A stretch of DNA of 64,000 nt from Mesotaenium endlicherianum (Eukaryota > Streptophyta > Zygnematophyceae > Zygnematales > Mesotaeniaceae): contig WELA01013696.1 in assembly GCA_009602735.1 (NCBI GenBank), positions 207,094-271,093 of the forward strand, given 5' to 3'. Shown here in pieces: positions 12,563 through 25,114 of this stretch; within the stretch, counting starts at the first letter, position 1; every line of letters starts with the position of its first letter. The notes beneath the pieces are model-generated. The model had not been told where the DNA came from and made no database searches. It worked only from the letters and a program-made list of their open reading frames with translations. The translations under genes were made by a program, and so were the position numbers.

Positions 12563-14564
12563 TGTAATGAATCAGTTTATTATTTATTTAATTCATTGTC
12601 CATACACACATATCATGAAATAAATAATATGTCGATATACTCACATGTGCGAGTTCATCAAAATGAAGATGTTTCCATACAATGCAAGTTTACTTACCTT
12701 GTCAAAAAGGTCAACAGGATGACATTTGTATCATAGTGTAGTTTGCTAACTTTGTCAAAAAGGTCAGCAGGATGACTTTTGTATCATAGTTTAGTTTGCT
12801 CAGATTTATATATCACTTATATATAGGACATAATATCAGTAGGTTGACATATAGTAAGCTCGCCTATTACCAATCGATATACTGAGCTTCAGTACGCTGA
12901 GAATAGACACATGCATTCAAATTATGATTTATAGATAGGCACATGTGACCATAGGATACTGAAATTTAGAAGGTCGATTGAGATTTGGTAAACCGATGTC
13001 CTACCAGTGTGGTTAACTCCTGGGTAGGCGGAGCCGTCGTCAACCAACCGGCTTCAGTCAACCGACCAATTAATATAATCGTTATGCCTAGATTTGTGGA
13101 CCCCAACTTAACGGGTTTCCCGCGCAACGACGCACCTTGCGCCGTGGTCAACCAAATGGTCCCTAGGTACATATTAGGCTGGGATCTCGTGGTCCCTCAT
13201 TCTAGACAGTAGGCTTTAGAGTTGGATGTTCTACTTGCAAGTCATGTGTGCACTTTTGGGTTCGTTATTATGACCAACTTTATCGAAAATTGACATGGCG
13301 TCTTCGTCTGTGCTCTAAATGGAGCAAACTAGAACTTCTCAAAAAGATCTCATGAAGATGCGTCCGTTGCCGTTAAGTTTGCTTAGTTTGAAGTAGTATT
13401 GACAAAGTTATGCCCTCTGACATTTCGGGGTCACATAGCGGACAAATTCCATGGTTTTGCACCTAAGTCAATGGGATGTCTTTCAGCTACTTTATGGTCA
13501 TCTGAATGAGAGCGCCTTTGCTATTCAGTCGCCTGATGTTGTGTATGTGCTTAAACATCCTTGGATGCCATGTAGGCAAGAGGCCATGAGTTTCTAAAGG
13601 AGAAGCTGTAGTCCTCAAGCTCGCCTCTTTCTTGTGCCTTTTTGTTAGTGTGCAACTGTAATGAATCAGTATATTAGTAGATATAATATTCATTTAAATG
13701 TAATAGTTAATTTAGTTCAGCCTGCTGAACTTTAGTTAGTAGTCAGTCTGCTGAACTTTAGTTAATAATCAGTCTGCTGGACTTTACATAATTATCAGTT
13801 TAATGACTCGGCCAAAAGCAGCAGGCTGAAGTCAACTTAAGTCAGCTTGCTGACACATTCTTTGACAGCCAGCTGACTTCCGTGCTCGGTAGCAGCGAAC
13901 TGCCTTGATATGCATCTAAGTACCACCTGCTAGATGAATGGCCAGATGACATCCCCATGATGGATGGCTATTCGGGATGATGGGAGATGGCGGTGGATTT
14001 GGTTAACCGAGGTCCTACCAACGTGGTTAACTCCCGGGTAGGCGGTGCCATCGCACTGACCGTTGAACAGTAAACTCATTCCATGTACATATGCTAGGCA
14101 TTGCTCTCGAGTTCGGCATTCGGAAACGAGGCCAACTCTCTTGTACAGCTTACTGAGAGCCATCTGAATCCAAGGCGAGAAGCCATTGATACGCACTGTC
14201 TTCTAACCTTGCTTATGTATGAGTTTACTGATTTGCATTATTGATGCTAGTTTACTCGCATTTGACTTACGAGTATTATTCCCTGCTAGTGTATGGTCCT
14301 TTGCCGTTTAACTAGTTAACGGAAATACCATAAAGATTACTTGCTGATATAAAGATCTTTATTAATTGTTAATCGCCTACTTGGTAAGTCGATTCATTTC
14401 AGCAACTATGGTACACGACAGTAAGTGAGTCAAGGGGTATAGATGAGTAAACGGGCGAGTTCCAAGGGCGAAGATCGCTCTGTGATTTTACACGCTTCCA
14501 CTTATCTCTGATCTTATACACATAAATAAAATGTATCTATTTTGAATGAGCAAGATTTATTTCA
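12563..14564 (+). mobile_element. 5' LTR of family R2 element (interrupted)
   Basis: This LTR starts TGTAATGAATCAGTTTATT and ends GATTTATTTCA, directly before a PBS. It matches the R2 3' LTR at 26956-28157. A family R1 solo LTR (13657-14401) is nested inside. Without that insertion and its TSD the LTR is about 1252 bp, against 1202 bp for its partner. The extra length is a tandem duplication of about 53 bp around GTCAAAAAGGTCA (12701 and 12754). Confidence 0.88.
13657..14401 (+). mobile_element. Solo LTR, family R1, nested in R2 LTR
   Basis: A 745-bp R1 LTR (TGTAATGAATCAG to GATTCATTTCA) is flanked by a perfect 5-bp TSD, gcaac (13652-13656 and 14402-14406). The uninterrupted target is preserved in the R2 3' LTR near 28000 (GTGTGCAACTATGGC), which proves the insertion. 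Its U3 contains three copies of a unit of about 27 bp around AGTCTGCTGAACTTTAGTTA. Confidence 0.95.
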
Positions 14565-15321
14565 GTGGTATCGGAGCTATGTCCTCTGTCGAATGTCTGT
14601 GCTTGTCTTCTTTGTCTCATGAGGTAATTGTGTGAGGCTTACTTGTGTGGTATGCTGAGTCTCGGTGGAAAGTGCATGATTGTAGAGCATTGCACATACT
14701 GTCCAGGTCCTTCCACTTGCTCACCTAGTGTGCCTCTTGGCTCCATGTACTATGCGGCATACTAACTTGACTCTCCTAGCCTCTTGTGTACAGATCCACG
14801 CAAGGAGAGGCCTAAAGTGGAGGCTTGATGGAAGAGGTGTCTGCAAGCATCAAGGGCAGCCTCAAGGAAGTCGCATCCTAGCAAGCTGGAATGTACTCAT
14901 TTACCTCACTTGATCATAGTCGTTGCGTGTTGTTATATGCAATCCACGGCTAGTATGGAGAGGGATGTGAACTCCAGCTGTGCTATGGGACTTGTTAGTC
15001 AATTGTGCTATCCCTTAGGGTTTAATCTTGTTGCTTTGCAAGAGACGTTCCTCTCTCATTCCTTGTGTGGAAGCTAGGTTGAGGGAGCTTGGGTATGGCT
15101 GCACACGTTGAGCAATTGAGACAGTGCGTGCACACGTGATTTACAAACATAAGCTTCCAAGTATGGATTGACGACAGGTTATCCTCGCCATGGTCCAAGT
15201 GTTTTACGTCGTCCACAAGCTTCAGCATGCTGCAACTTCTATGAGAAGAGACTTCGTCAGCAACCATGGCCTCCTACGGATACCCACTATTCCCAATCTC
15301 GGCTGTGACAGTAGGTGCTTC
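14565..15321 (+). mobile_element. R2 internal region, left part, non-coding
   Basis: This lies between the R2 PBS and the insertion of R1 copy A. No gag, protease or polymerase motif is visible in any frame. R2 therefore looks like a large non-autonomous derivative that borrows proteins, plausibly from R1, with which it shares PBS, LTR ends and PPT hairpin. Confidence 0.6.
14566..14577 (+). promoter_or_regulatory. R2 primer-binding site (initiator tRNA-Met type)
   Basis: TGGTATCGGAGC lies one base after the R2 5' LTR. It resembles the initiator tRNA-Met PBS (TGGTATCAGAGC) and is identical to that of R1 copy C. Confidence 0.8.
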
Positions 15322-16039
15322 TGTAACGAATCAGTATATTGGTGAATATAATATTCATTTATATATAATAGTGAATCAAGTTCAGCCTGTTGAACATTAG
15401 TCAACATTCAGTCTGCTGGACTTCATGTAATAATCAGTTTAATGACTCAGCCGAGAACAGCAGGCTAAAGTCAACTTAGGTCAGCTTGCTGACACATTCT
15501 TTGACAGCCAACTGACTCCCGTACTCGGTAGCAACGAACTTCCTAGATATGCATCTAAGTGTAATATGCTGGATGAACGGCCAAATGACATCCTTGGGAT
15601 GAATGGCGATTCGGGATGACGGGAGATGGTGGTGGATTTGGTTAACCGAGGTCCTATCAACTTGGTTAATTCCCAGGTAGGCGATGCCATCGCACGTGTC
15701 GTTGAACAGTAAAACTCATTCCATGCACATATGCTAGGTATTGGTCTCGAGTTCGGCATTCACAACAAGGCCAACTTTCTTCTACTGCTTACCGAGAGAT
15801 ATCTGAATCGAAGGCGAGAAGCCATTGATACGCACTGAGTTCTAGCCTTGCTTATGTATGAGTTTATTGATTGCATTATTGATGCTACTTTACTTACATT
15901 TGACTTGCAAGCATTGTCCACTGCTAGTGTGTTGTCTTTTGCTGTTTAATCAGATAATTGAAAATACCATAAAGATTACTCGCTGATATAAAGATTTTTA
16001 TCAAATGTTAATCGCCTATTGGTAAGTCGATTCATTTCA
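15322..16039 (+). mobile_element. 5' LTR of R1 copy A
   Basis: A 718-bp LTR runs from TGTAACGAATCAG to GATTCATTTCA and is followed by G and the PBS TGGTATTGGAGC (16041-16052). The 5-bp flank on the left is gcttc; no matching duplication is found on the far side. Confidence 0.92.
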
Positions 16040-16073
16040 GTGGTATTGGAGCAATTATCACAGTCTTCTTTGT

Positions 16074-18159
16074 ATGGTAAGGACAAGGTCTCAAACTAGC
16101 AACTCCCGGAACATGGAGAACCAGGATAACGCGAATGTCAAAAATCAGGCTGAAAGCCATGTAGCGGGAACTCGTACCTATTCTGATGCAGTGGCAGATA
16201 CTGCAGCTAGAGAGTCTGCAGATGAGGCAGCTGCTATTGCCGCAGTCGCAACACAACAGGCTGAGGAGGAGAGAGTCAGACTAGAAGCCGAACGATTAGC
16301 AAAAGCTATTGAAGATGAAGAAAGGAGGGAAGGACAGCCAGCGGACGAGCGCACTCTCAAAGAACTTATGGCAGAAAGGGCCAATGTGCTGAACCCACCT
16401 TCTGCTGTACAACTCAATGTGCCTCTAGGTCAAATTCGCGACCGGCTGAATGCGGCAAGAATGGCTGCTGCAGGAGCGAGAGGGAATGTTGAGGACACTA
16501 CTCAGCGTGTAAATGCCACTCCTATTGCTGCATTTGCTGGGCTCCCACATTAGAGTGTAGATTTAGGAGCACTATTTGTGCAAATGTAATTGCAAATGGC
16601 GAGCATGTATCAGTCCCAACAGGAGAACAAAAGGATCATAATGTCACTCCTGCGTGACAGCGACCAAATGGGTTCTCATACGACCGTTCATGGTGGCATG
16701 GGGCCTAATAAGCTCAAGCCAAAGCCTCCTCAGGATTATGACCCTAAGGAGTGGCTGGAGAATAATTCAGAGCTGTAGTACTATGAGAAAGTCAGGCACA
16801 CGGGTGCTTTCCTGAAAGGCAGTGCAGCCGTGGTGGTTGTATTGGAAACGAGAGCGTAAAGCTCAGCAACTCGATGACCCTACTTGGGTAGAGTATGTAG
16901 AGAAGCTGCATGAAAAGTTTGATGTTATCAATCAGCAGAAGAAAGCTATTTATGCAATGATCTCCTTGACACTGAAGCAGACCACTTCAGTTGCTGATTT
17001 TGCTCAAAAGTTCCAGGAGAACATTATGAAGCAGCCAGAATTACCAAAGCGGTATAGGATAGCATACTTCAGGTAAGGCTTGAAACCCGAGGTCTCAGGT
17101 CATTCTGCTGAAGAGAAGTATGAGAAACTGGCTGACTTGATCCAGGATGCTGATGCCTGGGATCAGGAGAAGTCCAATCACAAGCGCCAGAGTATCGCTT
17201 TGGTGTCTAAGATTGGCAAAAAACCACATGGTTCCTACAATGCAATTGAGGGAGACCAGGCTGAGGACGACCAGTTTGATGAGTGAGTATAACGCCATAC
17301 AGTCTAGAGGAAGGGGTGGACACTCTCGAGGTGGCTATGGAAGAGGTGGTGGAAGGACTAAGCCGAGACCATCCTCAGCAAAATCTGTTTGCTTCCATTG
17401 CCAGCAGTTGGGCCACTAAAGAGAGCAGTGTCCCAGCAAGCACCTCCTAAAGTTTGAGAGAAAGGACCAGCCTTTAAAAGACCCCAACCTTCAGTAATCC
17501 AGTCTACTGACTGTGAGGATGCTATAGATAGTGAGTGGTCACTAGCTGCCCTCGTATTATGGGTCCTGCTGAACAGGATTCACTATGCATGCCTGACAAA
17601 CAGATAAAGGAGACCATCAGCAATATAGACACCCAAAGAGTGCACACTTCGGATGATCTTGTTCCACCTGATGTCCAACATTTCTTTGCTAAGTCAGGAG
17701 AACAATGCGAAAGTTAGGAAAAGTCAGTCCCCCTATTCTACTGCACTGTATAATTGCAGGTAGAAAGGTGAGGGCATTTGTTGACGGAGGGGCATCACAT
17801 ACTTTCATCCATAAGGACTTAATTAAGCGGCTAAGGCTGCCTACTGTCAACCAAGGGAATAGAAAATCATTCCTTGAAGATGCCTTAAGTAACCCTGGAG
17901 GAGTTACAACCAAGTTTATTGAGGTCCAGTTGGGTTCTGGCATTGCAGTGCTAACTGAAACGCTTACATTTGAGGTACTCAAACTGGCTTTTATGATCTC
18001 GTGCTAGGTAGGTACTGGCTTAACAGACATCAAGCTGAAGTGTGTTGGAACAAAGGTACAGTTAACGTGAGAGGAGCCAGGGATGGGCAAACTAACTTGG
18101 CACCCACCAGTGCTCTTCCTCCTGTCTTATATGGATGGCAAATGAATGAAAAGAAGAGG
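16074..18159 (+). pseudogene. R1 copy A: decayed gag and protease
   Basis: The gag starts with the same [12 protein letters not shown] as intact copy C. It decays through stops near 16552 (TAG), 16588 (TAA), 16777 (TAG), 17074 (TAA) and inside the zinc knuckle after CFHCQQLGH (TAA). The TTTAAAA frameshift heptamer survives near 17474. The protease segment follows, with [13 protein letters not shown]. The copy stops at 18159, where R1 copy B begins in the opposite orientation; RT, integrase and ORF3 are missing. It is non-functional. Confidence 0.9.
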
Positions 18160-18879
18160 TGAAATGAATCGACTTACCAAATAGGCAATTAAAAATCAAT
18201 AAAGATCTTCATATCAGCAAGTAATCTTTATGGATTTTCCGTTAATTGATTAATCGGCAAAGGGACAACACACTAGCAGTGAACAACACTCGTAAATCAA
18301 ATGCGAGTAAACTAGCATCAATAATGCACTCAGTAAACTCATACATAAACAAGGTTCGAAGACAGTGCGTATCAATGGCTTCTTGCCTTGGATTTAGATC
18401 TCTCTCAGTAAGCTGTACAAGAGAGTTGGCCTTGTTTCCAAATGCCGAACTCGAGAGCAATGCCTAGCATATGTTCATGGAATGAGTTTACTGTTCAACG
18501 GCCAGTGCGATGGCACCGCCTACCTGGGAGTTAACCACGTTGGTAGGACCTCGGTTAACCAAATCCACCGCCATCTCCCATCATCCCCAATCGCCATCCA
18601 TCATAGGGATGTCATCTGGCCATTCATCTAGCATACCACACTTAGATGCATATCGAGGCAGTTTGCTGCTACCGAGTACGGAAGTTAGCTTGCTGTCAAA
18701 GAATGTGTTAGCAAGCTGACTTGAGCTGACTTCTGCCTGCTGCTTTTGGCTGAGTCATTAAACTGACATTAAATATAAAGTCCAGCAGACTGATTATTAA
18801 CTAGAGTTCAGCAGGCTGAACTTATTTAACTGTTATATTTAAATGAATATTATATCAACCAATATACTGATTCATTACA
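18160..18879 (-). mobile_element. 3' LTR of R1 copy B
   Basis: A 720-bp LTR in minus orientation (plus-strand ends TGAAATGAATCG and GATTCATTACA). A PPT and hairpin lie immediately to the right, which marks it as the 3' LTR. The left flank agagg does not match the flank of the 5' LTR (tgtat at 25115), so there is no TSD. Confidence 0.9.
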
Positions 18880-18914
18880 ATCCCTCCAACTTAACATGTT
18901 GTCGCCTCGACAAC
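18880..18914 (-). promoter_or_regulatory. Polypurine tract and stem-loop of R1 copy B
   Basis: On the minus strand a perfect 7-bp stem with a 3-nt loop (GTTGTCG AGG CGACAAC, 18898-18914) is followed by AAGTTGGAGGGAT and then the LTR. The purine run is the expected plus-strand primer. The same hairpin-PPT pair occurs in copy C and in R2. Confidence 0.8.
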
Positions 18915-18998
18915 AATGACACAAGGTACATAAGCTTCCCCAACTAAATTTACTGGTCCCTCTCCCATCCAACATGCTGTGCCCTTGGCCCTGCGCCC

Positions 18999-20650
18999 TT
19001 AGGAGGGAGATGCCCCTGGGGCCCTATGGTCAAGGGAGTCAGTCCTCCTCCTGTCTTGGGGTCTTCTGAAGCCTGTCAGAGATGGAGGTTCCGTGTAGGG
19101 ACCCGGCGGAGAACGCAATAACTGTGCTGTTTCCTCCTGCACGGTCTGAAACTGAATGGAGGCAGCCTTCTCCTGGGCATCCCTCAAACTGACAGGTACA
19201 TATACCGGCATCCCAGAAGGATGTTGCATCACATGAGCTAAGGGTATATGCCCTCTCTGCGAGGGAGATGCCGGCAGGCCTCTGGCTATTTCTCTAGCAG
19301 CCCTCCTGTCTGCCCTGTCTGATTGGGTCTCCGTGCCTGGAGATGGGGTCTGTCCTCTGGCAGTTCCCAGCCAAGTGATATCCTCCTCTTCAGCGAGTTG
19401 CTGGAGGGCCAACCCCGTCTTCTCCCTTACAGGGGATGTGGCAGGTGTCAGGATCACGGCGGGCTAGTGTCCTCCTCCTCGCCTTCCTCCTCGTCTTCCT
19501 CTGACTCCTCCTCCTCTCTGTCCCCGGGTTCCTCTGAGACTCCCTGGGGTCTCTTCAGTCAGCTGCTCCAATTCTTCCCGAGAAAAAAAATATTCCACTG
19601 ACCTTCCCCTTTTGGGTGCTGGTGGGGGCTGCTGAGTCCGGACCGCATACAGGTCCTTTTTCCCCTGCTTGCTTGCCCATTTGGCATAAGCGTGCTTCCC
19701 TTTTGAGAATGACTCTCGGGCCCTGATCTGTCCCCCTGCATTTCTTGGCTCATGCAGTCTCTGACTCCATCCAATCTTGGGTCCCAAGCCGCAATGTGAG
19801 GGGGCAATACTATGTTCCCCTTTAGGTTTGTCAGGAAATCCTCATCCGTCGCCCTGTCATTCTGCTGGTCCCTCATGTTGATGGTCATCCACCGCCAATC
19901 GGTGGGCTTTTGGAAGAAGGCAAGGTCTGTCCTTTTAAGAGTACAAGGGTACCAGTGCCCTGCAAAGTCTAGCTGACTGGTTTCCTTGGCCAAGAATTCC
20001 TAGCTCCTTCTCTCCACCTCATTATACATGGCCTTGAACCTGTTATGGGGTGTTGAGTCCTTAAAGCTGTTCGCGTCCATGGGATCATCCTGATGACCTT
20101 ATCTTCCCCCCAGATACCAAGAATCGATACAGCCCCTGCTTCGTTCACCTGGGCCATGGCCTGGCCGATCTGACAGTATATCCTACCATCCTGGCGTAAT
20201 TGTGGTAGAGGAGGAGCCCCGTGCTGACCTCTATATACTTGTCAAAGATTTCGGATGTCTCCCCTTCCCTCTGGAGGATGTCCTTCTGTGACTCACTGCA
20301 ACTTCTCTGAGCATACTTGAAGGCCTCCTCCAGTAGATCAAAGCCCTTGCCTGATACTGTGTAGCGGTAGCTGCTGATTCTCCTCTGCTCTTCTTCAGCC
20401 TGCTGCTTTCGCGTCTCCTCAGCTTGCCTCTCCTCTTCCGCTTTCTTGGCCTCCTCTGTAGCTTTTTTGTCCAGTTCTTTCTGCCTCAACCTGGCCTGTT
20501 CCTCCTCCTCCTTCTTCTTCTGTGCCTCCCGCTGTTGTTGGAGTCGTTGTGATTCCTGAGCGAAGATGGAGGATGATTCGATGTCTCCACAGAATTGCAA
20601 GTATTCTGCATGTGCCTCTTCTGCCCTTCTCTTCCTCTTGAGTTCCGACT
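18999..20650 (-). pseudogene. R1 copy B ORF3, broken
   Basis: Frame-shifted fragments (20600-20145, 19993-19559, 19787-19464, 19457-18999) are collinear with copy C ORF3 (48248-46572). Shared landmarks are an N-terminal K/E/Q-rich coiled coil, YRYTV, a tyrosine-rich segment ending MVGYT, PTDWRWMT, LPPHIA.WDPRL, FSKGKHA..KWA, KRGRSV and a Ser/Arg/Pro-rich end with HPSGMPVYV. Identity to copy C is only moderate (about half by eye), although the neighbouring pol is nearly identical. The expected ATG after an acceptor-like GAGCAG is followed within two codons by TAA. Function unknown. Confidence 0.75.
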
Positions 20651-21007
20651 TTTAAGTCATCCTGCTCAATCATAAACACAATGCAGTTAGTGAAGTCATG
20701 ATATTTTGCCGCTACTGAGTGCCCTTGATGAAGAGGAACGCGATTGGGAGAGTTCCTAGTTTGAAATGCCTGGTGTAAGTGAATATAAGGGAAAATTGAG
20801 TTAGAGAGAAAGTGAGTGTGAGCGCAGGTTGAGTGTGTAATATGGTTATCAGAGATTTTCCGGCTGATCCCGAAACAGATACCACTCCCTCCAACTTAAT
20901 TTTAAAGGTGGGCTGCCTGTCACAACGGTCACTAACTGTCACATCCCCCTCCAACTTATATGGAGACAAGACCTCCTGTCACCTTCCCATGTCTAGTGAA
21001 GGGACAG

Positions 21008-24000
21008 TTAGGGCGGTGCCCCAGCCGCCCAAAGGTGGAACCGTTTCAACGCCCCTTTGGCATTGGTCAGCAAGTCTTTAAACTCCCAAGTGTCCCCAGA
21101 GGCATTGTAACCCTTCCATCGGATGAGGTACTTCATGACATATTTAGACGATCGACGGATTGAGCGAGCGTCTAAAATCTCATCGACCTCATATTCCTCA
21201 GGGTCGCCGTCCCTGACAGCGGGGACCGGTCCCGGTTGGACAGGTAACCGACCTGTGAATAGTGTATCACCTTTGATGTATGGTTCCAGGACGGAGGCAT
21301 TAAAGACCGGGTGACCCTTGTAGTCCGCTGACATGTTCAGTTTGTAAGCATTTTGACCGACACGACGCACTACCGAATATGGACCAACCCAGACAGGGCC
21401 AAGCTTTTTCTTGACCACACCAGGGAGGTACAGGTGCTGAGAATGCAGTTTGACCAAATTGCCCTTAGAAAATGTCAGCTCCCGACGGTGTTGATTAGCG
21501 TATTTTTGTTGGTTTTCTTGGGCTTTGTGCAGGTTTTGTTGGACTTCTGACAAGGTGTCAACAAACTCCTGAGTTAACTGGAGGGAGATCGGATTGTCAA
21601 TGCCTTTAGTTAAAGACTCCCCCAGTACATCTAAAGGGGAATTAGGGACTCTACCCGAGCTGAGTTCAAAAGGAGTCTTGCCCGTTGACGCGTGCACCGC
21701 ACTGTTGACCGCAAACTAAATTTGAGGCAACAGGTCATCCCAATTATCTTGTTTTTGGTTAATATATGCTCTCAGCACCTCCTGAGAACGCGCTTAGTTC
21801 TTGTCAGTTTATCCATTTTTGTCAGTTTATCCACGACTACCAATATCACATTATGCCCATTAGCCGTTCGTGGCAATGTGACCACCCAGTCCATGGATAT
21901 AGTTTCCCAACGTCCCGCCGGGATGGGTAGCGGTTGCAAGAGACCTCCCGGTGGTGTGCGCCTAGACTTATTTCTTTGACACTGATCACAGGACTTCACA
22001 TATTTCAAGACCTCTCGGGGCAATCCCTCCCAATGATAATGTTTTGCCAGTTTGCCAAAAGTTTTGGCCAGCCCCAAATGCCCACCCAGTAAACTGTCAT
22101 GTGCTTGACTCAATAATAGGGACCTTATTTCCAAGTTATTAGGAATGACCAGCTTCAGCCTGCATGAAGTGGTTTCAGTCACCCAGACCCCTCCCTTAAG
22201 CTTATACCCGAGTGCAGTAGCACGACACACACCAGTAGTGGGGCTGGGCTCAAATGTTGGGTCAGAAAGGTAGGCTTTCCTAAGTTGTTCAAGGAAGGAC
22301 TTTTTCACCTTTAGTGAAGTGAGTGCACACAGGACTTTATCTACAGCATGCTGACTAAAGTTCCTTTCTTGCAAGTCAGGTCTTCTAGAGAGTGCATCAG
22401 CAGGATTCAACTTCCCTGGTTTGTAGTCGATTTGGACTTGGAACTGCTCCAGCATCTGGCTCCAGCGGTTCTCCCTCCTCGACAGCTTGGACTTCTTCTG
22501 AAAGTGGGTCAGAGCTAGATGATCTGTAATCACCTTAAAGGCTTTACCATGTAAGTATGCTCGCCACTCTTTGAGCACATGAATGATCGCTAGCAGCTCT
22601 TTATCATGCACTGAGTAATTAATCTCCGCTGGATTAAATTTCATAGACTCGTACAACACAGGGTGCCACTCCTGCCTTACCTTACCATCCTTTGTGGTTT
22701 TGTCCGCAGGCTGCAACAAAATAGCACCCATGGCAAAGTCAGAGGCATCAGTGACTACCTGCACCGGTTTGCTGGGGTCATACACGGCTAGCACTGGGGC
22801 AGAACAAAGGGCATCTTTAAGGGTCTGGAAGGCAGCCTGCTGCTCTTCCCCCCACACATACCCTATGTCTTTCTTAGTAAGGTCAGTCAGTTTACTGGCC
22901 TTTGTGGAATAATTCTCAATAAATCTCCTATAGTAATTAGCCAACCCGAGGAAGGATCTAACTTTAGAGACAGAGTGTGGTACTGGCCAGTCCCTTCGGG
23001 TCTGGACTTTCTTAGGGTCCACACTAATGCCCTCTTAACTGACAACGTGGCCTAAGAACTCAATACTTTCCTTAAAGAAATCACACTTGCTCATTTCAGC
23101 ATATAACTGATTTCTTCTCAGAATGTCCATGTCTGTCTTTAAGTGTTCAGCGTGCTGAGTCTCATCTTTAGAGAAAATTAAAATATCATTCAGGAAAATT
23201 TGCACAAATTTATCCAAGTAAGGCCTGAAAATATCATTCATAGCACCCATGAAGGTTGCGGGAGCATTAGTCAGTCCAAATGGCATCACGTTGAACTCAT
23301 AGTGTCCATAACGTGTGCGGAAGGCAGTCTTGTGTTCATCCCCCTCAGCAATTCTGATTTGATGATAACCACTCTTGAGATCTATCTTACTGAACACCTT
23401 AGCACCAGACAGGGTATCAAGCAAGTCCTCGATTCTGGGTAAGGCATACTTGTTCTTTACCGTAATTCTGTTCAGAGCTCTGTAATCCACACACATCCGC
23501 ATACTGCCATCCTTTTTCTTAACAAATAGGATGGGTGCGCCGTAAGGTGATTTACTGGGGGAAATATAACCATTTTCCTCAAGCTCTGCAATCTGTGTTT
23601 TCAACTCCTCGCTCTCCACATAAGACAAGCCATAAGTGCGTTGCCAAGGTAGCTGACTACCCGGTAATAGATCAATCCAATGATCTACTTCCCTCTTAGG
23701 GGGTAGTCCTGGAGGCATATTTAATACATCCGTGTACTGAGCAACGATTTTTGCAGCAGTAGGGTGCTCCGGAGGGCTTACCTTTTTCTCCACCACTTCT
23801 TCAGGTTGAGGAGGTACCTTTCTTAGCAGCAGACAGAACATTCTGTCTTCCTTCTGGTTCCAGATTTTGACAAACTCCATTGCATTCAGCAACTTGCATC
23901 CTTCTGGAAGCCTCTTCTAGTCCTTCATTTGCCATCCACACAGGACAAGAGGAAGAGCACTGGTGGGTGCCAAGTTAGTCTGCCCATCACTGGCTCCTCT

Positions 24001-24371
24001 CACTTTAAACGTACCTCTGCTCCAACACACTTCAGCTTGATGTCTATTAAGCCAGGACATGCCTAGCACGAGATCATAGAAGCCAGTGTTGAGTACCTCA
24101 AATGTAAGCGTTTCAGTTAGAACTGCAATGCCAGAACCTAACTGGACCTCAATAGGCTTGGTTATAATTCCTCCCGGGATACTTGAGGCATCTCCAAGGA
24201 ATATTTTTCTACTCCCTTGGGTGACAGTAGGCAGCCTTAGCCGCTTAAGTAAGTCCTCGTGGATAAAAGTATGCGACGCCCCTCCGTCAACAAATGCCCT
24301 CACCTTCCAACCTGCAATCATGCAATGCAGAAGGATAGGGGAGACTGTCTTTTCCTGACTTTCGCAAAGAC
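21008..24371 (-). pseudogene. R1 copy B pol: protease-RT-RNase H-integrase-chromodomain, defective
   Basis: This reads as a Ty3/gypsy chromovirus pol almost identical to copy C: protease (24321-23917, VDGGAS), RT (23892-23035), RNase H and integrase (23022-21772), integrase tail and chromodomain (21697-21008, RWKGY). It cannot work. The whole gag is deleted, so protease follows the PBS by about 20 nt. A TAG interrupts the protease-RT link near 23918. The RT catalytic FLDD is FLND (23188-23190). A TAA lies at about 23036. About 80 codons of the integrase core, including catalytic D and E positions, are missing near 21830. CAG has become TAG at 21716-21718. Its LTRs, PBS and PPT remain, so it could move only in trans. 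Confidence 0.93.
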
Positions 24372-24381
24372 TGTGATAACC

Positions 24382-24393
24382 GCTCCAATATCA
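24382..24393 (-). promoter_or_regulatory. Primer-binding site of R1 copy B
   Basis: Minus-strand TGATATTGGAGC is a two-base variant of the R1 PBS, one base inside the 5' LTR. Confidence 0.75.
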
Positions 24394-24394
24394 C

Positions 24395-25114
24395 TGAAAT
24401 GAATCGACTTACCAAATAGGCGATTAACAATTAATAAAGATCTTTATATTAGCAAGTAATCTTTATGGATTTTTCGTTAACTGATTAATCGGCAAAGGGA
24501 CAACACACTAGCAGTGAACAACACTCGTAAGTCAAATACGAGTAAACTAGCATCCATAATGCACTCAGTAAACTCATACATAAGCAAGGTTAGAATACAG
24601 TGCGTATCAATGGCTTCTCGCCTTGGATTTAGATCTCTCTCAGTAAGCTGTACAAGAGAGTTGGCCTCGTTTCCGAATGCCCAACTCGAGAGCAATGCCT
24701 AGCATATGTACATGGAATGAGTTTACTGTTCAACGGCCAGTGCGATGCCACCGCCTACCTGGGAGTTAACCACGTTGGTAGGACCTTGGTTAAACAAATC
24801 CACCGCCATCTCCCATCATCCCGAATCGCCATCCATCATAGGGATGTCATCTGGCCATTCATCTAGCATACCACACTTAGATGCATATCGAGGCAGTTCG
24901 CTGCTACCGAGTACGGAAGTCAGCTGGCTGTCAAAGAATGTGTCAGCAAGCTGACTTAAGTTGACTTCAGCCTGCTGCTTTTGGCTGAGTCATCAAATTG
25001 ATATTAAATATAAAGTCCAGCAGACTGATTATTAACTAGAGTTCAGCAGGCTGAACTTATTTAACTGTTATATTTAAATGAATACTATATCAACCAATAT
25101 AATGATTCATTACA
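24395..25114 (-). mobile_element. 5' LTR of R1 copy B
   Basis: A 720-bp minus-orientation LTR nearly identical to 18160-18879. Together with copy A's LTR (15322-16039) it leaves R1 LTRs facing each other at the outer ends of the 15322-25114 composite. Confidence 0.92.
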
